From the NCBI GenBank assembly GCA_003278705.1, contig QCDR01000011.1, forward strand, positions 1-51,300: 51,300 nucleotides of DNA, in the 5' to 3' direction. The translations under genes were made by a program, and so were the position numbers. Shown piece after piece: positions 35,801-45,386 of the stretch. Positions within the stretch are counted from its first letter, which is position 1. Every line of letters starts with the position of its first letter. Under the pieces are notes generated by a model, which ran no database searches, was not told the origin of the DNA, and was given only the letters and a program-made list of their open reading frames with translations. This stretch comes from Prochlorococcus sp. AG-355-J23 (GTDB lineage: Bacteria; Cyanobacteriota; Cyanobacteriia; PCC-6307; Cyanobiaceae).

Positions 35801-36256
35801 TTACTTTTTCTCACCAATTATATGTACATTTATGATTCTCTCCTTTTGATCAAATCGATGTTCCCATAAATAAACTGCTTGCCATGTACCAAGCATAATT
35901 TCCCCTTTTTGAAAACTCAAAGATAAACAAGTGTTTGTTAGGGATGTTTTAATATGTGCTGGCATATCATCTGCCCCCTCTTGATAATGTTTATAGGATA
36001 TTTCTTCTCTATCTTTTGATAAGCTTAGGTAGGAATCGTGTGGAACTATCGATTGCATATACTTTTTTAGGTCTCTTAGTACATTTGGATCTGCGTTTTC
36101 ATTAATAGTTAAACTGCAACTTGTATGAAGTGAAGTTAAATTTAAAATTCCGGCATGAAAATAATTTTTTTCAATAAACAAATTTAAATCATGTGTGATA
36201 TCAATAAAACCCTCGCCATGGGTTATGAATTTTAATTTTGAAAATATTTGTTCCAT
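35801..36256 (-). CDS. YjbQ / UPF0047 family protein
   Basis: The protein has 151 aa covering the compact single-domain family. NLTSLHTSCSLTINENADPN, then HYQEGADDMPAHIKTSLT and the metal-ligand region GEIMLGTWQAVYLWEHR match UPF0047 proteins such as E. coli YjbQ, for which weak thiamine-phosphate synthase activity has been described. The true role in cyanobacteria is unknown. It is upstream of and co-directional with the DCoH-like gene (37-base gap). Confidence 0.92.
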   Translation of the reverse strand: MEQIFSKLKFITHGEGFIDITHDLNLFIEKNYFHAGILNLTSLHTSCSLTINENADPNVLRDLKKYMQSIVPHDSYLSLSKDREEISYKHYQEGADDMPAHIKTSLTNTCLSLSFQKGEIMLGTWQAVYLWEHRFDQKERIINVHIIGEKK

Positions 36257-36363
36257 ATAAGTAAAAAGCTAATTAATCAATATCCTATTATGGATAAAGA
36301 TGTATGTTTTACTGCAGACATCAAAATTTTTATCTTAAAATAAATTTAACTTATATTTAAATT

Positions 36364-37869
36364 TTGGCCGAAATTCAATGGAATAAGCTGGGGGCTTATC
36401 TTAAAGAAACTCAAATATTAGGTTCAATCCAAAATACGCTTTATTGGGATCAGAATACAGGGATGCCCAGGAAAGGAGCTTCTTGGAGGTCTGAACAACT
36501 TACCTATATTGCAAAAATCTTGCATAGAAGAAATTCTTCCGAGGAATTTTCTGATTTAATACAATCCGCTAAAAATGAATTATTAAATACTGAACTAAAC
36601 TCCAATAATCAACTTTTTATTCAAGGTAAAGAAAAAAACATTAATCTTTTAATCAAGGAATTTAATCGAGCAAAAAATTTAGATCCTAAATTAGTTGAGT
36701 CTTTAGCAAAGGCAAAATCTAAAGGATATGAAAGTTGGCAAGAAGCTAAGAAAAAATCAGATTTTAAAGTTTTTCTTCCATACTTTGGAGAACTAGTCAA
36801 ATTACGGATTGAAGAGGCAAAACAAATATCAGATCAATATTCACCCTGGGAGACTTTAGCCCAGCCCTTTGAGCCTGAATTAACTTTAAAGTGGTTGAAT
36901 AAAATGTTTCAGCCTTTGAAAGACACTCTTCCAGAGTTGATTAGAGGATTTAATAAGTCTAAGAAATATCACTGGGATTTAAGACCAGAATCTCAACATA
37001 ATTTATGTTCTGAATTACTTGATGAGTTTGGGAGAGATGAAGATCTAGTTGTTGTTGGTAAATCTCCCCATCCTTTTTCGATTACATTAGGACCTAATGA
37101 TTATAGGATTACGACAAGAATTGTTGAAGGTGAACCATTATCAAGTTTTTTGGCAACTGCACATGAATGGGGACATTCAATTTATGAGCAAGGTTTGCCA
37201 TCACAAAGTCATCAATGGTTTGCTTGGCCTTTAGGTCAAGCAACTTCTATGGGTATACATGAAAGTCAATCATTATTTTGGGAAAATAGAATAGTTAAAT
37301 CTAAATCTTTTTCGAAAAGATTTTTTAACAAATTTGTTTCGGCAGGATGTTCTCTTAATAATTATTTAGAACTATGGAAATCTATTAATCATTTGGAAGC
37401 AGGATTAAATAGGGTTGAAGCGGATGAATTGACTTATGGCTTACACATATTAATAAGAACCGAACTTGAAATAGATTTAATTGAAAGAGGGTTACCTGCT
37501 GAAGATATTCCAAAAGAATGGAATAAAAGATATGAAGAACTCCTAGGAATAAAACCATCTAATGATTCAGAAGGTTGTCTTCAAGATGTTCATTGGAGTG
37601 AAGGTGCGTTTGGATATTTCCCCTCATATTTGTTAGGACATGTTATAAGTGCGCAAATATCTTCTCAAATGGAAAGAGACATAGGTTTGATTGATAACTT
37701 AATTGAAAATGGTGAATATCAAAAGATCATCTTTTGGTTAAAAAATAATATACATAAATATGGCAGATCAGTTAATTCTATGGAGTTGGTAAGAGCTGTA
37801 ACTAATGAAGAACTATCGCCAAACTATTTTATTAATCATTTAAACTCTAAAATAAATGATTTTTGCTGA
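36364..37869 (+). CDS. Carboxypeptidase Taq, M32 family (TTG start)
   Basis: The protein has 501 aa. The zinc motif HEWGH near 267-271 and the downstream HESQSLFWENRI (Glu ligand) identify the M32 metallocarboxypeptidases. The preceding HPFSITLGPNDYRITTR and late LPAEDIPKEWNKRYEELLG are typical of the family. Such enzymes trim C-terminal residues in peptide turnover. The start is TTG, followed by AEIQWNKLGAYLKE; no ATG precedes the conserved N-terminus. Intact at normal family length. Confidence 0.92.
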   Translation: MAEIQWNKLGAYLKETQILGSIQNTLYWDQNTGMPRKGASWRSEQLTYIAKILHRRNSSEEFSDLIQSAKNELLNTELNSNNQLFIQGKEKNINLLIKEFNRAKNLDPKLVESLAKAKSKGYESWQEAKKKSDFKVFLPYFGELVKLRIEEAKQISDQYSPWETLAQPFEPELTLKWLNKMFQPLKDTLPELIRGFNKSKKYHWDLRPESQHNLCSELLDEFGRDEDLVVVGKSPHPFSITLGPNDYRITTRIVEGEPLSSFLATAHEWGHSIYEQGLPSQSHQWFAWPLGQATSMGIHESQSLFWENRIVKSKSFSKRFFNKFVSAGCSLNNYLELWKSINHLEAGLNRVEADELTYGLHILIRTELEIDLIERGLPAEDIPKEWNKRYEELLGIKPSNDSEGCLQDVHWSEGAFGYFPSYLLGHVISAQISSQMERDIGLIDNLIENGEYQKIIFWLKNNIHKYGRSVNSMELVRAVTNEELSPNYFINHLNSKINDFC

Positions 37870-37932
37870 AACATTACTTTTAAAGAATTTGGTTAGGTGT
37901 GAGGATGTAAGATAAACAAAAATAATTTCTTG

Positions 37933-38520
37933 ATGGCAAATCTCAATCAACCCCCAAGCAGGGTTACCCCAAATTTATTGCACATACTAAATGCTTTCAC
38001 TGATAGCTCAAATACAATAATAAACACTATTGTTGAATTGAACTCTAATACCATAAATAAATATGAATTAATTACAGAAACGGGCCATCTTAAACTTGAT
38101 AGGGTAGGTTATTCATCACTTGCGTATCCTTTTGCTTATGGATGTATTCCAAGGACATGGGATGAAGATGGAGATCCGCTTGATGTAGAAATTGTTGGGG
38201 TAACTGAGCCATTGATACCCGGATCTATTGTGGAGGCAAGAATTATTGGGGTGATGAAATTTGATGATGGTGGAGAGGTCGATGATAAGGTAATAGCGGT
38301 TCTGGCAGATGATAAAAGAATGGATCATATCTCAAGTTATGAAGACCTTGGAGATCATTGGTTAAAAGAAACAAAGTATTATTGGGAGCACTACAAAGAT
38401 CTAAAAAAACCAGGAACATGTACTGTCAATGGTTTTTTTGGGATAGAAGAAGCTGTTAAAGTGATAAAAGATTGTGAAGAGAGATACAAAAAAGAAATTG
38501 ATCCTAAATTAGTAAATTAA
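37933..38520 (+). CDS. ppa: Inorganic pyrophosphatase, family I
   Basis: Soluble Mg2+-dependent pyrophosphatase that pulls biosynthetic reactions forward by removing PPi. Family I signature DEDGDPLDVEIVG, with three metal-binding Asp, lies near 75; YPFAYGCIPRTW precedes it and KYYWEHYKDL follows. The length from ATG is 195 aa; a TTG directly before it (37930) is the alternative start. A hairpin overlapping its stop codon probably terminates the transcript. Confidence 0.95.
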   Translation: MANLNQPPSRVTPNLLHILNAFTDSSNTIINTIVELNSNTINKYELITETGHLKLDRVGYSSLAYPFAYGCIPRTWDEDGDPLDVEIVGVTEPLIPGSIVEARIIGVMKFDDGGEVDDKVIAVLADDKRMDHISSYEDLGDHWLKETKYYWEHYKDLKKPGTCTVNGFFGIEEAVKVIKDCEERYKKEIDPKLVN

Positions 38521-38527
38521 CTAATTT
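38506..38527 (+). terminator. Intrinsic terminator spanning the ppa stop codon
   Basis: AAATTAGT and ACTAATTT form an 8-bp stem with a 6-base loop, followed at once by a T-rich run (TATTTTTCT). The stem contains the ppa TAA and touches the hemC stop, so the converging ends share it. The fit is best for the plus strand. Confidence 0.7.
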
Positions 38528-39477
38528 TATTTTTCTCTAAATTTTTCAAATATTTCGCTTAGTATTTCTTCGGCACCTTGCTGCTTTAATTTTTTAGCTA
38601 GTTCTTTGCCTACTTCTTCGGGATCATTAATATTGCCAATATATTGATCTTTAATAAGCCTTTCTCCATCAAGAGATGCAACCATCCCAGTAAGGCAAAG
38701 TTGTTCATTCTGAATTTTACTATTCACTCCTATTGGGACTTGGCATCCACCTTCAAGCTCTCTTAAAAAAGCCCTCTCTGCTAGACATCTTTGACTGGTG
38801 GGTTTATCTTCTAAGATATTTATAATTTCTAAAACTTTTTTATCGTCAGATTTACATTCAATGCCTAGTGCTCCTTGGCCAACGGCATGAAGGGAAACCT
38901 CACTTGGGATAATCTGGTGAATTCTTGATTCAAAGCCTAATCTCTTTAAACCAGCGGCCGCAAGAATTATACAATCAAATTCTCCTGCATCTAATTTTTC
39001 AATTCTTGTAATAACATTTCCCCTGATATCTTTGAAAACAAGGTGTGGGTACTTATTTCTTAATTGTGCAAGTCTTCTGAGGGAGCTTGTTCCAACAATC
39101 GAACCTTCAGGTAAGTTTTCTAATTTATAACATTCATTTTTTTTGTTTACTACTAAAGCATCTGCAGGATCCTCCCTTTTTGTAATGCATCCTAATTTAA
39201 GGCCATTAGGCAAATTGGTTGGTAAATCTTTTAGAGAATGTACTGCTATATCTGCATGGCCTACAAGCATTTGTGCTTCAAGTTCTTTTGTAAATAAGCC
39301 TTTGTCGCCTATTTTTGCTAAGGCTACATCAAGGATTTTGTCACCTTGAGTTGCCATAGCTTCTATAGATACCTCTAAATTGGGAATATTCCTTTCTAGT
39401 TGATCTTTAACCCATAAAGTTTGAACCATTGCTAGTTTACTTCTTCTACTAGCTATTTTCAGCTTAAAATTAGTCAT
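38527..39477 (-). CDS. hemC: Porphobilinogen deaminase (hydroxymethylbilane synthase)
   Basis: This enzyme polymerises four porphobilinogen units into hydroxymethylbilane for chlorophyll, haem and corrin synthesis. The [11 protein letters not shown] opening, [11 protein letters not shown] near 80, GTSSLRR near 130 and the dipyrromethane-cofactor cysteine in [10 protein letters not shown] (near 245) are intact. The 316-aa length is normal. It lies 97 bases downstream of the sigma factor gene on the same strand. Other tetrapyrrole genes here are gltX, hemL, cobM and cobK. Confidence 0.96.
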   Translation of the reverse strand: MTNFKLKIASRRSKLAMVQTLWVKDQLERNIPNLEVSIEAMATQGDKILDVALAKIGDKGLFTKELEAQMLVGHADIAVHSLKDLPTNLPNGLKLGCITKREDPADALVVNKKNECYKLENLPEGSIVGTSSLRRLAQLRNKYPHLVFKDIRGNVITRIEKLDAGEFDCIILAAAGLKRLGFESRIHQIIPSEVSLHAVGQGALGIECKSDDKKVLEIINILEDKPTSQRCLAERAFLRELEGGCQVPIGVNSKIQNEQLCLTGMVASLDGERLIKDQYIGNINDPEEVGKELAKKLKQQGAEEILSEIFEKFREK

Positions 39478-39574
39478 TAAATATTATTTTGAGTTTGAAT
39501 TAAAAATTAAGTCGAATTTATTTTAAGCTATTATTTTGCCAGTTTTTAAAGCTAATTATTATACTTAACTTTTT

Positions 39575-40759
39575 TTATTTTATATATTCTTTTAAAACCC
39601 CATTTCGATTTGGATGTCTAAGTTTTCTTAGGGCTTTTGCCTCTATTTGTCTAATTCTTTCTCTCGTCACATCAAAAATCTGGCCAATTTCTTCAAGAGT
39701 TTTCATTCTTCCATCATCAATTCCATATCTCAATCTGAGAACATCTCTTTCTCTTGGACTAAGAGTGGCTAATACTCCTTCCAAATCTTCTCTTAGTAAA
39801 GTTTTAGAAACATCTTGCTCTGGATTTTCTATATCAGCCTCTATAAAGTCTCCTAGTCTTGAGTCTTCTTCTTTCCCTATTGGAGTTTCTAAAGAAATAG
39901 GAAGTTGCGCACTTTTAGCTATAAATCTTAATTTTTCGATTGTCATTTCCATACTCTCAGCGATTTCTTCTTCACTAGGTTTCCTGCCAAATTCTTGGCT
40001 AAGAACTTTTGTGGTTTTTTTAATTCTGGATATTGTCTCGTATAAGTGAACTGGCAATCTAATAGTTCTACTTTGATCCGCAATTGCTCTTGTAATGGCT
40101 TGGCGAATCCACCAAGTTGCATATGTAGAGAACTTATAACCTTTTTCATGGTCGAATTTTTCCGCTGCCCTAATTAGACCCAAACTTCCTTCTTGGATTA
40201 AATCTTGAAATGATAAACCTCTGTTCATATATTTTTTAGCAATGGAAACAACTAATCTTAAATTTGATTGAACCATTTTTTCTTTAGCTCTCCGCCCTAA
40301 GAGAAGTCTTCTTCTAAATTTGGGAAGAGGCATATCTATCAACTCGGCCCATTCTCTTACAGATGGGAAATGTCCTTTTTCTGACTCATATTGAGTTGCT
40401 AGTTCTTCTAATTGGAGTAAGTCAGCAATTTTTCTTGCAAGCTCAATTTCTTCATCTGGTCTTAAAAGTCTAATTCTTCCAATTTCTTGGAGATAAACTC
40501 TTATTGAATCTTCAGTGTAGATACCTTTTGGCCCAAGTTTTATATTCCCTAGCCCTTTATCTTCTTCTTCAGAATCACTAAATTCATTATTGTTATTTTC
40601 AATATTGCTTTCGTTTAACTCAGCAGATGTCTGTAAAGTTTGATTATTTTTATTACTATCTTTTTCAACTACTGTTTCTAAATTTGTATTAATTTTTTTA
40701 TTGATCTTTTTTTTTGAACTAGGCTTGGAATTCTTTGATTCTGCTGCGACTGGACACAT
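39575..40759 (-). CDS. rpoD: Principal RNA polymerase sigma factor, group 1
   Basis: The protein has 394 aa. After a disordered, Asn/Lys/Glu-rich N-terminus (1-70) come region 1.2 ([16 protein letters not shown]), region 2 with the -10-reading helix ([31 protein letters not shown]), region 3 and region 4 ([30 protein letters not shown]). The full [14 protein letters not shown] and the strongly conserved regions 2 and 4 point to the housekeeping SigA rather than a group 2 paralogue, although these are close in cyanobacteria. A strong ribosome-binding site (GAAAGGAG, 6 bases spacing) precedes the ATG. Confidence 0.93.
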   Translation of the reverse strand: MCPVAAESKNSKPSSKKKINKKINTNLETVVEKDSNKNNQTLQTSAELNESNIENNNNEFSDSEEEDKGLGNIKLGPKGIYTEDSIRVYLQEIGRIRLLRPDEEIELARKIADLLQLEELATQYESEKGHFPSVREWAELIDMPLPKFRRRLLLGRRAKEKMVQSNLRLVVSIAKKYMNRGLSFQDLIQEGSLGLIRAAEKFDHEKGYKFSTYATWWIRQAITRAIADQSRTIRLPVHLYETISRIKKTTKVLSQEFGRKPSEEEIAESMEMTIEKLRFIAKSAQLPISLETPIGKEEDSRLGDFIEADIENPEQDVSKTLLREDLEGVLATLSPRERDVLRLRYGIDDGRMKTLEEIGQIFDVTRERIRQIEAKALRKLRHPNRNGVLKEYIK

Positions 40760-40765
40760 AATTAA

Positions 40766-40773
40766 CTCCTTTC
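40766..40773 (-). promoter_or_regulatory. Strong ribosome-binding site of the sigma factor gene
   Basis: The minus strand reads GAAAGGAG six bases before the ATG of the principal sigma gene. This is one of the best Shine-Dalgarno matches in a window where most genes have weak or no such site, and it supports the chosen start. Confidence 0.7.
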
Positions 40774-40850
40774 TACGGTGAATTTAACTAGATAAAATTT
40801 TATTTAGGGCTAATTTGAACATTTAGTAGTAAAGTCCCCTCAATGTTTAA

Positions 40851-40887
40851 AAAACTTTTTCAGGAAATTGAGAATAAGAAAAGTTTT
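40851..40887. repeat. 9-bp inverted repeat in the sigma factor leader region
   Basis: AAAACTTTT and AAAAGTTTT pair perfectly across 19 bases (a T-G pair extends the stem). It lies 92-128 bases ahead of the sigma factor start codon and would fold in its leader transcript if the promoter is further upstream. It is A+T-only apart from one pair, so stability is modest. Confidence 0.4.
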
Positions 40888-40892
40888 CTAAA

Positions 40893-40921
40893 TTGTTGAA
40901 AAATTTAAATAGTGCTATAGA
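40893..40921 (+). promoter_or_regulatory. Candidate sigma-70-type promoter for the priA leader
   Basis: TTGTTG, a 17-base spacer and TATAGA give good -35 and -10 boxes on the plus strand. Transcription would start near 40928, giving a leader of about 150 bases ahead of priA that contains the structured stem downstream. It is judged by eye only. Confidence 0.45.
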
Positions 40922-40943
40922 TTACCTAAAGTAAAAAGTCTTG

Positions 40944-41014
40944 GGATTTCTCAGACAGGCAGATCATTTTGAATTTTAAGTCAATGATCAGAGCTTCATG
41001 TCTCCCTTAAGAGC
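40944..41014 (+). ncRNA. Candidate structured RNA / priA 5' leader
   Basis: Nested complementary segments fold into one long bulged hairpin: GATCATT/AATGATC (40962-40968 with 40983-40989), AGACA/TGTCT (40953-40957 with 40999-41003), GGG/CCC and an outer CTT/AAG. This stretch is visibly richer in G+C than its surroundings. The 321-base gap between the sigma factor gene and priA is the only gene-free stretch above 300 bases here. It could be an independent small RNA, but no T-tract terminator follows, so a cis-acting leader is more likely. Confidence 0.4.
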
Positions 41015-41084
41015 AGGATACTTACAATGTGCAAAAAACACTTTGTGGAATGTTCAACAATCCAATACTAAGAAAAAGTTTTGA
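40998..41084 (+). CDS. Possible 28-aa upstream ORF overlapping the priA start
   Basis: An ATG-started frame encodes MSPLRAGYLQCAKNTLWNVQ plus eight residues and ends in TGA that overlaps the priA TTG as TTGA. Such an overlap permits translational coupling, and priA itself has no clear ribosome-binding site. No strong site precedes the small frame either, and 28 codons can arise by chance, so this is tentative. Confidence 0.3.
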   Translation: MSPLRAGYLQCAKNTLWNVQQSNTKKKF

Positions 41085-43357
41085 AGCCGGCAAGTAATCA
41101 GTTATTAAATATCTCCTATAAATTAGAAATTTTGCTTGATATAGGTAGTAGTAATGAAAGCTTTTACTATTTAGATGGAAATAATCTTGGAGCAGAAGTT
41201 GGAGATATTGTAAGTGTGAGACTAAGGGGGAGATTATTGAATGGGTTGGTGATCTCCAAAAAAGACTTTTCGACAATCAATAATGATGAATCAAATATTA
41301 CTGGAGAAAAAAGCATAAGATATTTGTTTGTTGAAAGTATTTTGCAGAAAAAAATAATTGATGAATCTTGGAGAGAATTGATAGAATCCCTAGCCTCTTT
41401 TTATATGGTTAGTAATTTAAAAATGTTTAAAACTGCATTTCCTCCTGGCTGGATTGGTAAATATAAAAATTTCTCTAAAGGTTTAAAAGATCAAATATGG
41501 ATTGAAACTAAAAAAGAATTTGATATTAAGAAAAATGGATTAACCAAAAAAGAATTTTTTTTAATGGATACTTTATCTAAAAAAGGAAATTGGCAAAGTG
41601 AATTAATAAAGTCTGGTTTTAATTACACTCTAATTAACTCAATGGTCAGTAAAAATTATCTTGCTAAGTCTAAAAGAAAAAAAAATATAAATAGTAAATT
41701 AAATTCCTTTTTAAAAGATCATATCGCAAAGAAAAAACCAAATCTTACAAATGAGCAAAAAATTGCATTTCAAGAATTTCAAACAATGAAAACAGGAGAT
41801 GCATTACTTCTTTGGGGCGAAACAGGTTCAGGTAAAACAGAAGTGTATATGAGAATTGCTGAAGATCAATTTCTTAAGAAAAAAAGTTGTTTGATACTAG
41901 CCCCTGAAATTGGATTAGTTCCTCAACTTATTGATAGGTTTAGTAGGCGATTTAATAATGTCGTTTACGAATATCATAGTAATTGTTCTCCCGATCATAG
42001 GACTTTAGTTTGGAAGAAAATTATTAATGCTAATGAACCTTTAATAGTAATAGGTACAAGGTCGGCAGTTTTTCTTCCAATCAAAAATCTGGGATTAATA
42101 ATAATGGATGAAGAACATGATGTTTCTTATAAGCAAGATAGTCCTATGCCTTGCTATGACGCAAGAGAGATTGCTATTGAAATAGTAAAAAGGAATTCTG
42201 CAAAGTTAATTTTGGGGAGTGCAACCCCATCAATGAAGACTTGGAAAAAGTGTATTTTTGAAAGGAATTTTAAATTGGTAAGAATGATTCAAAGGATATC
42301 CAGTATTGAGACTCCTGAAATAAAAATTATTGATATGCGTAATGAGTTCAAGAAGGGAAATATGAAAATTTTTTCCAATGAATTATTACAATTGCTTCCT
42401 CAACTACGCTTAAAAGAAGAGCAAGCAATAATTTTGATCCCTAGGAGGGGGCATAGTGGATTTTTAAGTTGTAGAAATTGCGGATATTTAATAAATTGCC
42501 CCAACTGTGACGTTCCTTTATCAGTTCATCTCGGAGCACAAGGGAAAAAATGGTTACAGTGTCATTGGTGTGATCATAAATCAAGATTGATCAATCGTTG
42601 CCCAGATTGTCATTCAACTGCTTTCAAACCTTTTGGGATTGGTACGCAAAGGGTAATTGAGTTTTTAAATGAAGAATTTCCTGACTTAAGAGTACTTCGC
42701 TTTGATAGAGATACAACTTCAGGAAAGGATGGTCATAGAGATATTCTTTCAAAGTTTTCTAAAGGTGATGCTGATATTCTTGTCGGTACTCAGATGTTGG
42801 CAAAAGGTATTGACATCCCCAATATTACTCTTTCAGTAGTTATTGCAGCAGATGGGTTGCTTCATCGCCCAGATATTTCAGCAGAAGAAAAATCATTACA
42901 ATTATTTTTGCAAGTAGCAGGAAGGGCCGGCAGGGCACAAAAAAAAGGGAAAGTAATTTTTCAAACATATAAACCTAACCACCCGGTGCTTTCGTATCTC
43001 CAAAAAAGAGATTATGAAAGATTCTTAATTGAAAACTCGAGATTGAGAAAGGATGCTAATTTATTTCCATTTTGCACAATTTGCCTACTTAAATTATCAG
43101 GTGAGAATTATGAATTAACTGAGTCAATTGCAATAAAATTAGCAAAATATCTACTCAGTTTTTGTGAGAAAAAGAACTGGAAATTAATTGGTCCTGCCCC
43201 TAGTTTAATAGCTAAAGTCGGTAAAAAATTTAGATGGCAGATATTAATACATGGTCCTGAAGGGACAAAGATACCTTTACCTGATAGATCAATATTATGG
43301 AAACTTATTCCAAAAAATGTTTTTTTAACAATTGATGTTAATCCAGCAGAGTTGTAA
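41081..43357 (+). CDS. priA: Primosomal protein N', replication restart helicase (TTG start)
   Basis: PriA recognises stalled forks and reloads the replisome. It has 758 aa, with the fork-binding N-terminal domain beginning around LEILLDIGSSNESFYYLD. Helicase motif I, GETGSGKTEVY, is near 246, DEEHD near 343, zinc-binding cysteines (CRNCGYLINCPNCD, CHWCDHK, CPDCHS) near 464-514, and the final motif QVAGRAGRAQKKGKV. The start must be TTG: an in-frame stop lies at 41069 and no ATG precedes the domain. Its TAA abuts the DUF3153 gene stop. Its partner SSB is encoded at 46.1 kb. Confidence 0.94.
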   Translation: MKPASNQLLNISYKLEILLDIGSSNESFYYLDGNNLGAEVGDIVSVRLRGRLLNGLVISKKDFSTINNDESNITGEKSIRYLFVESILQKKIIDESWRELIESLASFYMVSNLKMFKTAFPPGWIGKYKNFSKGLKDQIWIETKKEFDIKKNGLTKKEFFLMDTLSKKGNWQSELIKSGFNYTLINSMVSKNYLAKSKRKKNINSKLNSFLKDHIAKKKPNLTNEQKIAFQEFQTMKTGDALLLWGETGSGKTEVYMRIAEDQFLKKKSCLILAPEIGLVPQLIDRFSRRFNNVVYEYHSNCSPDHRTLVWKKIINANEPLIVIGTRSAVFLPIKNLGLIIMDEEHDVSYKQDSPMPCYDAREIAIEIVKRNSAKLILGSATPSMKTWKKCIFERNFKLVRMIQRISSIETPEIKIIDMRNEFKKGNMKIFSNELLQLLPQLRLKEEQAIILIPRRGHSGFLSCRNCGYLINCPNCDVPLSVHLGAQGKKWLQCHWCDHKSRLINRCPDCHSTAFKPFGIGTQRVIEFLNEEFPDLRVLRFDRDTTSGKDGHRDILSKFSKGDADILVGTQMLAKGIDIPNITLSVVIAADGLLHRPDISAEEKSLQLFLQVAGRAGRAQKKGKVIFQTYKPNHPVLSYLQKRDYERFLIENSRLRKDANLFPFCTICLLKLSGENYELTESIAIKLAKYLLSFCEKKNWKLIGPAPSLIAKVGKKFRWQILIHGPEGTKIPLPDRSILWKLIPKNVFLTIDVNPAEL

Positions 43358-44467
43358 TTACTTTGATGGAAGTTGAGGTAAATCTGAACCTAATTTAAAT
43401 CTATAGAATCTTAATAAATAAGCCAATATTATAACTATTAAAATAATAGATATCCCAATCAGGAGTTTGTTGAGGCTCCAGAAAGAAAATTCAAGACTAT
43501 TTATCTGCCCTTGATTTAAATCCCAAATTATTAGATTTTTTGTGATTTCTAAATTTGAATTATTTTTATCGGTAAGGATAGCTTTATTAGGGTGAATAAT
43601 TTTGAAAATGAGTTCTAAATTATCAATTCCTTTAATAGAATTTAGATCCAAATCTAACCTGTAAAAGTATTTTTTAAAAAAAATGAAGTTCTTTTGAGTA
43701 GTATTAATTTCTATATTTGTTGATTCTCCCGCTAGCTCTCCAGCTGTATTTTGAGTGATTTTAAGAACTTGCTTTGTATCCTCTAAATTGAGATTTTTAT
43801 GTTTCAAAGAAAAGGTTGATTCGTCTTGTTCAATTTCTGCGTCAGGGAAAATATCTTTCATCTTTTCTTCAAATTTTAATTGCCAAGGAAATTTCTTTAT
43901 GTATTTACTCTCTATCACTAAATTATTAGTTATTGAATCAAGTTCACTAAGATCAAGAGTATCCTCAATTTTTACGCACCCACTTAAAAGTGGAATTAAT
44001 AATAAAAGTATTAAAAAAATGATCAGTGAAAAGCCTTTCTGAAAGGGTTTTGTTTCACCAGTTGGTGTCTCAGTAACATTAATAAATTTTTTTTTCTTCA
44101 ATACTTCCTTTTTTTTGCGTAGTGAGTTAAGAGATTTTTTATTGAGAGATGGGTCGCTTTCAAACTGTACGTTCCAATTTTCTGGCTTTTTAATGTCAGG
44201 AGAGTCTATAACTTCCATCAAATATTTTGCATTTTCTCTCGTCTTATTATCGTAAGATTTTAGAAGTTCTTTACAAAACCTTTTAGCCTCCTCCCTTTTA
44301 TTGATACCACATAGAGCAGTAATTAAGATTGTTCTTAAATTTACTCCCTCTTTGCTTGATAAAGGAAATGATTCGATTATTGGCAAAAGAAATTCAATGC
44401 AATAATGATACTCACCTTTAGCTAAAGCAAGTTCTACTTTTTCTAAAACTTGCTCATAAGTTTTCAT
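43358..44467 (-). CDS. TPR-like / DUF3153 two-part membrane protein
   Basis: The protein has 369 aa in three zones: a soluble helical N-terminus (1-90) with repeat-like helices (VELALAKGEYHYCIEFLLPI, REEAKRFCKELLKSYD), a charged linker, a membrane helix at about 147-162 ending in an internal lipobox-like LLSGC (Cys164), then a DUF3153-like beta-rich outer domain and a second helix near the end (LLIGISIILIVIILAYLLRF). In many cyanobacteria DUF3153 proteins are, as I recall, separate lipoproteins; here the domain seems fused behind a cytosolic part. It lies three bases after argB. Confidence 0.72.
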   Translation of the reverse strand: MKTYEQVLEKVELALAKGEYHYCIEFLLPIIESFPLSSKEGVNLRTILITALCGINKREEAKRFCKELLKSYDNKTRENAKYLMEVIDSPDIKKPENWNVQFESDPSLNKKSLNSLRKKKEVLKKKKFINVTETPTGETKPFQKGFSLIIFLILLLLIPLLSGCVKIEDTLDLSELDSITNNLVIESKYIKKFPWQLKFEEKMKDIFPDAEIEQDESTFSLKHKNLNLEDTKQVLKITQNTAGELAGESTNIEINTTQKNFIFFKKYFYRLDLDLNSIKGIDNLELIFKIIHPNKAILTDKNNSNLEITKNLIIWDLNQGQINSLEFSFWSLNKLLIGISIILIVIILAYLLRFYRFKLGSDLPQLPSK

Positions 44468-44470
44468 GGG

Positions 44471-45322
44471 TTAGGCGACTATCATTGTACCTATTCCGGA
44501 ATTTGTAAAAATCTCAAGAAGTAATGAATGTTCTATTCTTCCATCAATTATGTGAGCTGCTTTGACTCCTTGGGCTAAAGCTCTTATACAGCATTCTGTC
44601 TTTGGAATCATACCTTCAGTCACAATTTTTTTATCAATAAAATCCCTTGCCTCTTTGAGATTAGTTTTTTCAACAAGACTATTTTTGTTATCTTTTTCTT
44701 TTAAAATCCCTTGAGTATCAGTAAGAAGAATAAGTTTTTCTGCATTTATTGCAGCAGCAATTTCTCCAGCAACAAAATCTGCATTAATGTTATGGGAAAT
44801 ACCCTCCAAGGTTGATCCAATGCTAGAAATAATTGGGATGTATCCTTTAGAAATAAGAGGATCTAATATTTCAGGATTGATTTTTGTAACCTCTCCCACT
44901 AACCCATGGCTACCATCTCCTAGTTCTCTAGATTGAATTAAGTTGCCATCAAGACCTGATATTCCCACAGCTAAGGATCCAGTTTTATTAATCCCTTTCA
45001 CAATTTGTTTGTTAACTCTACCCATTAGAACCATCTCGACAATTTCCATTGTTTTTTGATCAGTAATTCTTAATCCATTTTCGAATTTAGGAGATATTTC
45101 TAATTTCTTTAACCAATTATTGATCTCTGGTCCACCTCCATGAATTACTATCGGACAAACCCCAACGGTTGATAAAAGTGCAATGTCTCTAAAAAAAGCA
45201 TTTTTTAAATTATCATTTTCCATAACAGAACCACCATACTTGATAACAATTTTTCTACCTGAAAAACTTTGTATATATGGAAGTGCTTCGCTTAATATTG
45301 ATACTCTTTGAGAATCATTCAT
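44471..45322 (-). CDS. argB: Acetylglutamate kinase
   Basis: This enzyme phosphorylates N-acetylglutamate in arginine synthesis and in cyanobacteria is the target of PII (GlnB) activation and arginine inhibition. [10 protein letters not shown] near 25, [18 protein letters not shown] near 58-76, [14 protein letters not shown], and the C-terminal [16 protein letters not shown] are intact. The presence of an N-terminal helix ([17 protein letters not shown]) is that of the arginine-sensitive hexameric type. The 283-aa length is normal. Confidence 0.96.
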   Translation of the reverse strand: MNDSQRVSILSEALPYIQSFSGRKIVIKYGGSVMENDNLKNAFFRDIALLSTVGVCPIVIHGGGPEINNWLKKLEISPKFENGLRITDQKTMEIVEMVLMGRVNKQIVKGINKTGSLAVGISGLDGNLIQSRELGDGSHGLVGEVTKINPEILDPLISKGYIPIISSIGSTLEGISHNINADFVAGEIAAAINAEKLILLTDTQGILKEKDNKNSLVEKTNLKEARDFIDKKIVTEGMIPKTECCIRALAQGVKAAHIIDGRIEHSLLLEIFTNSGIGTMIVA

Positions 45323-45386
45323 TATTAAAATTCATTAAAACTTGATTGAATTGAGAAATTAGGTTTTTACAAATATATCCCTATAT

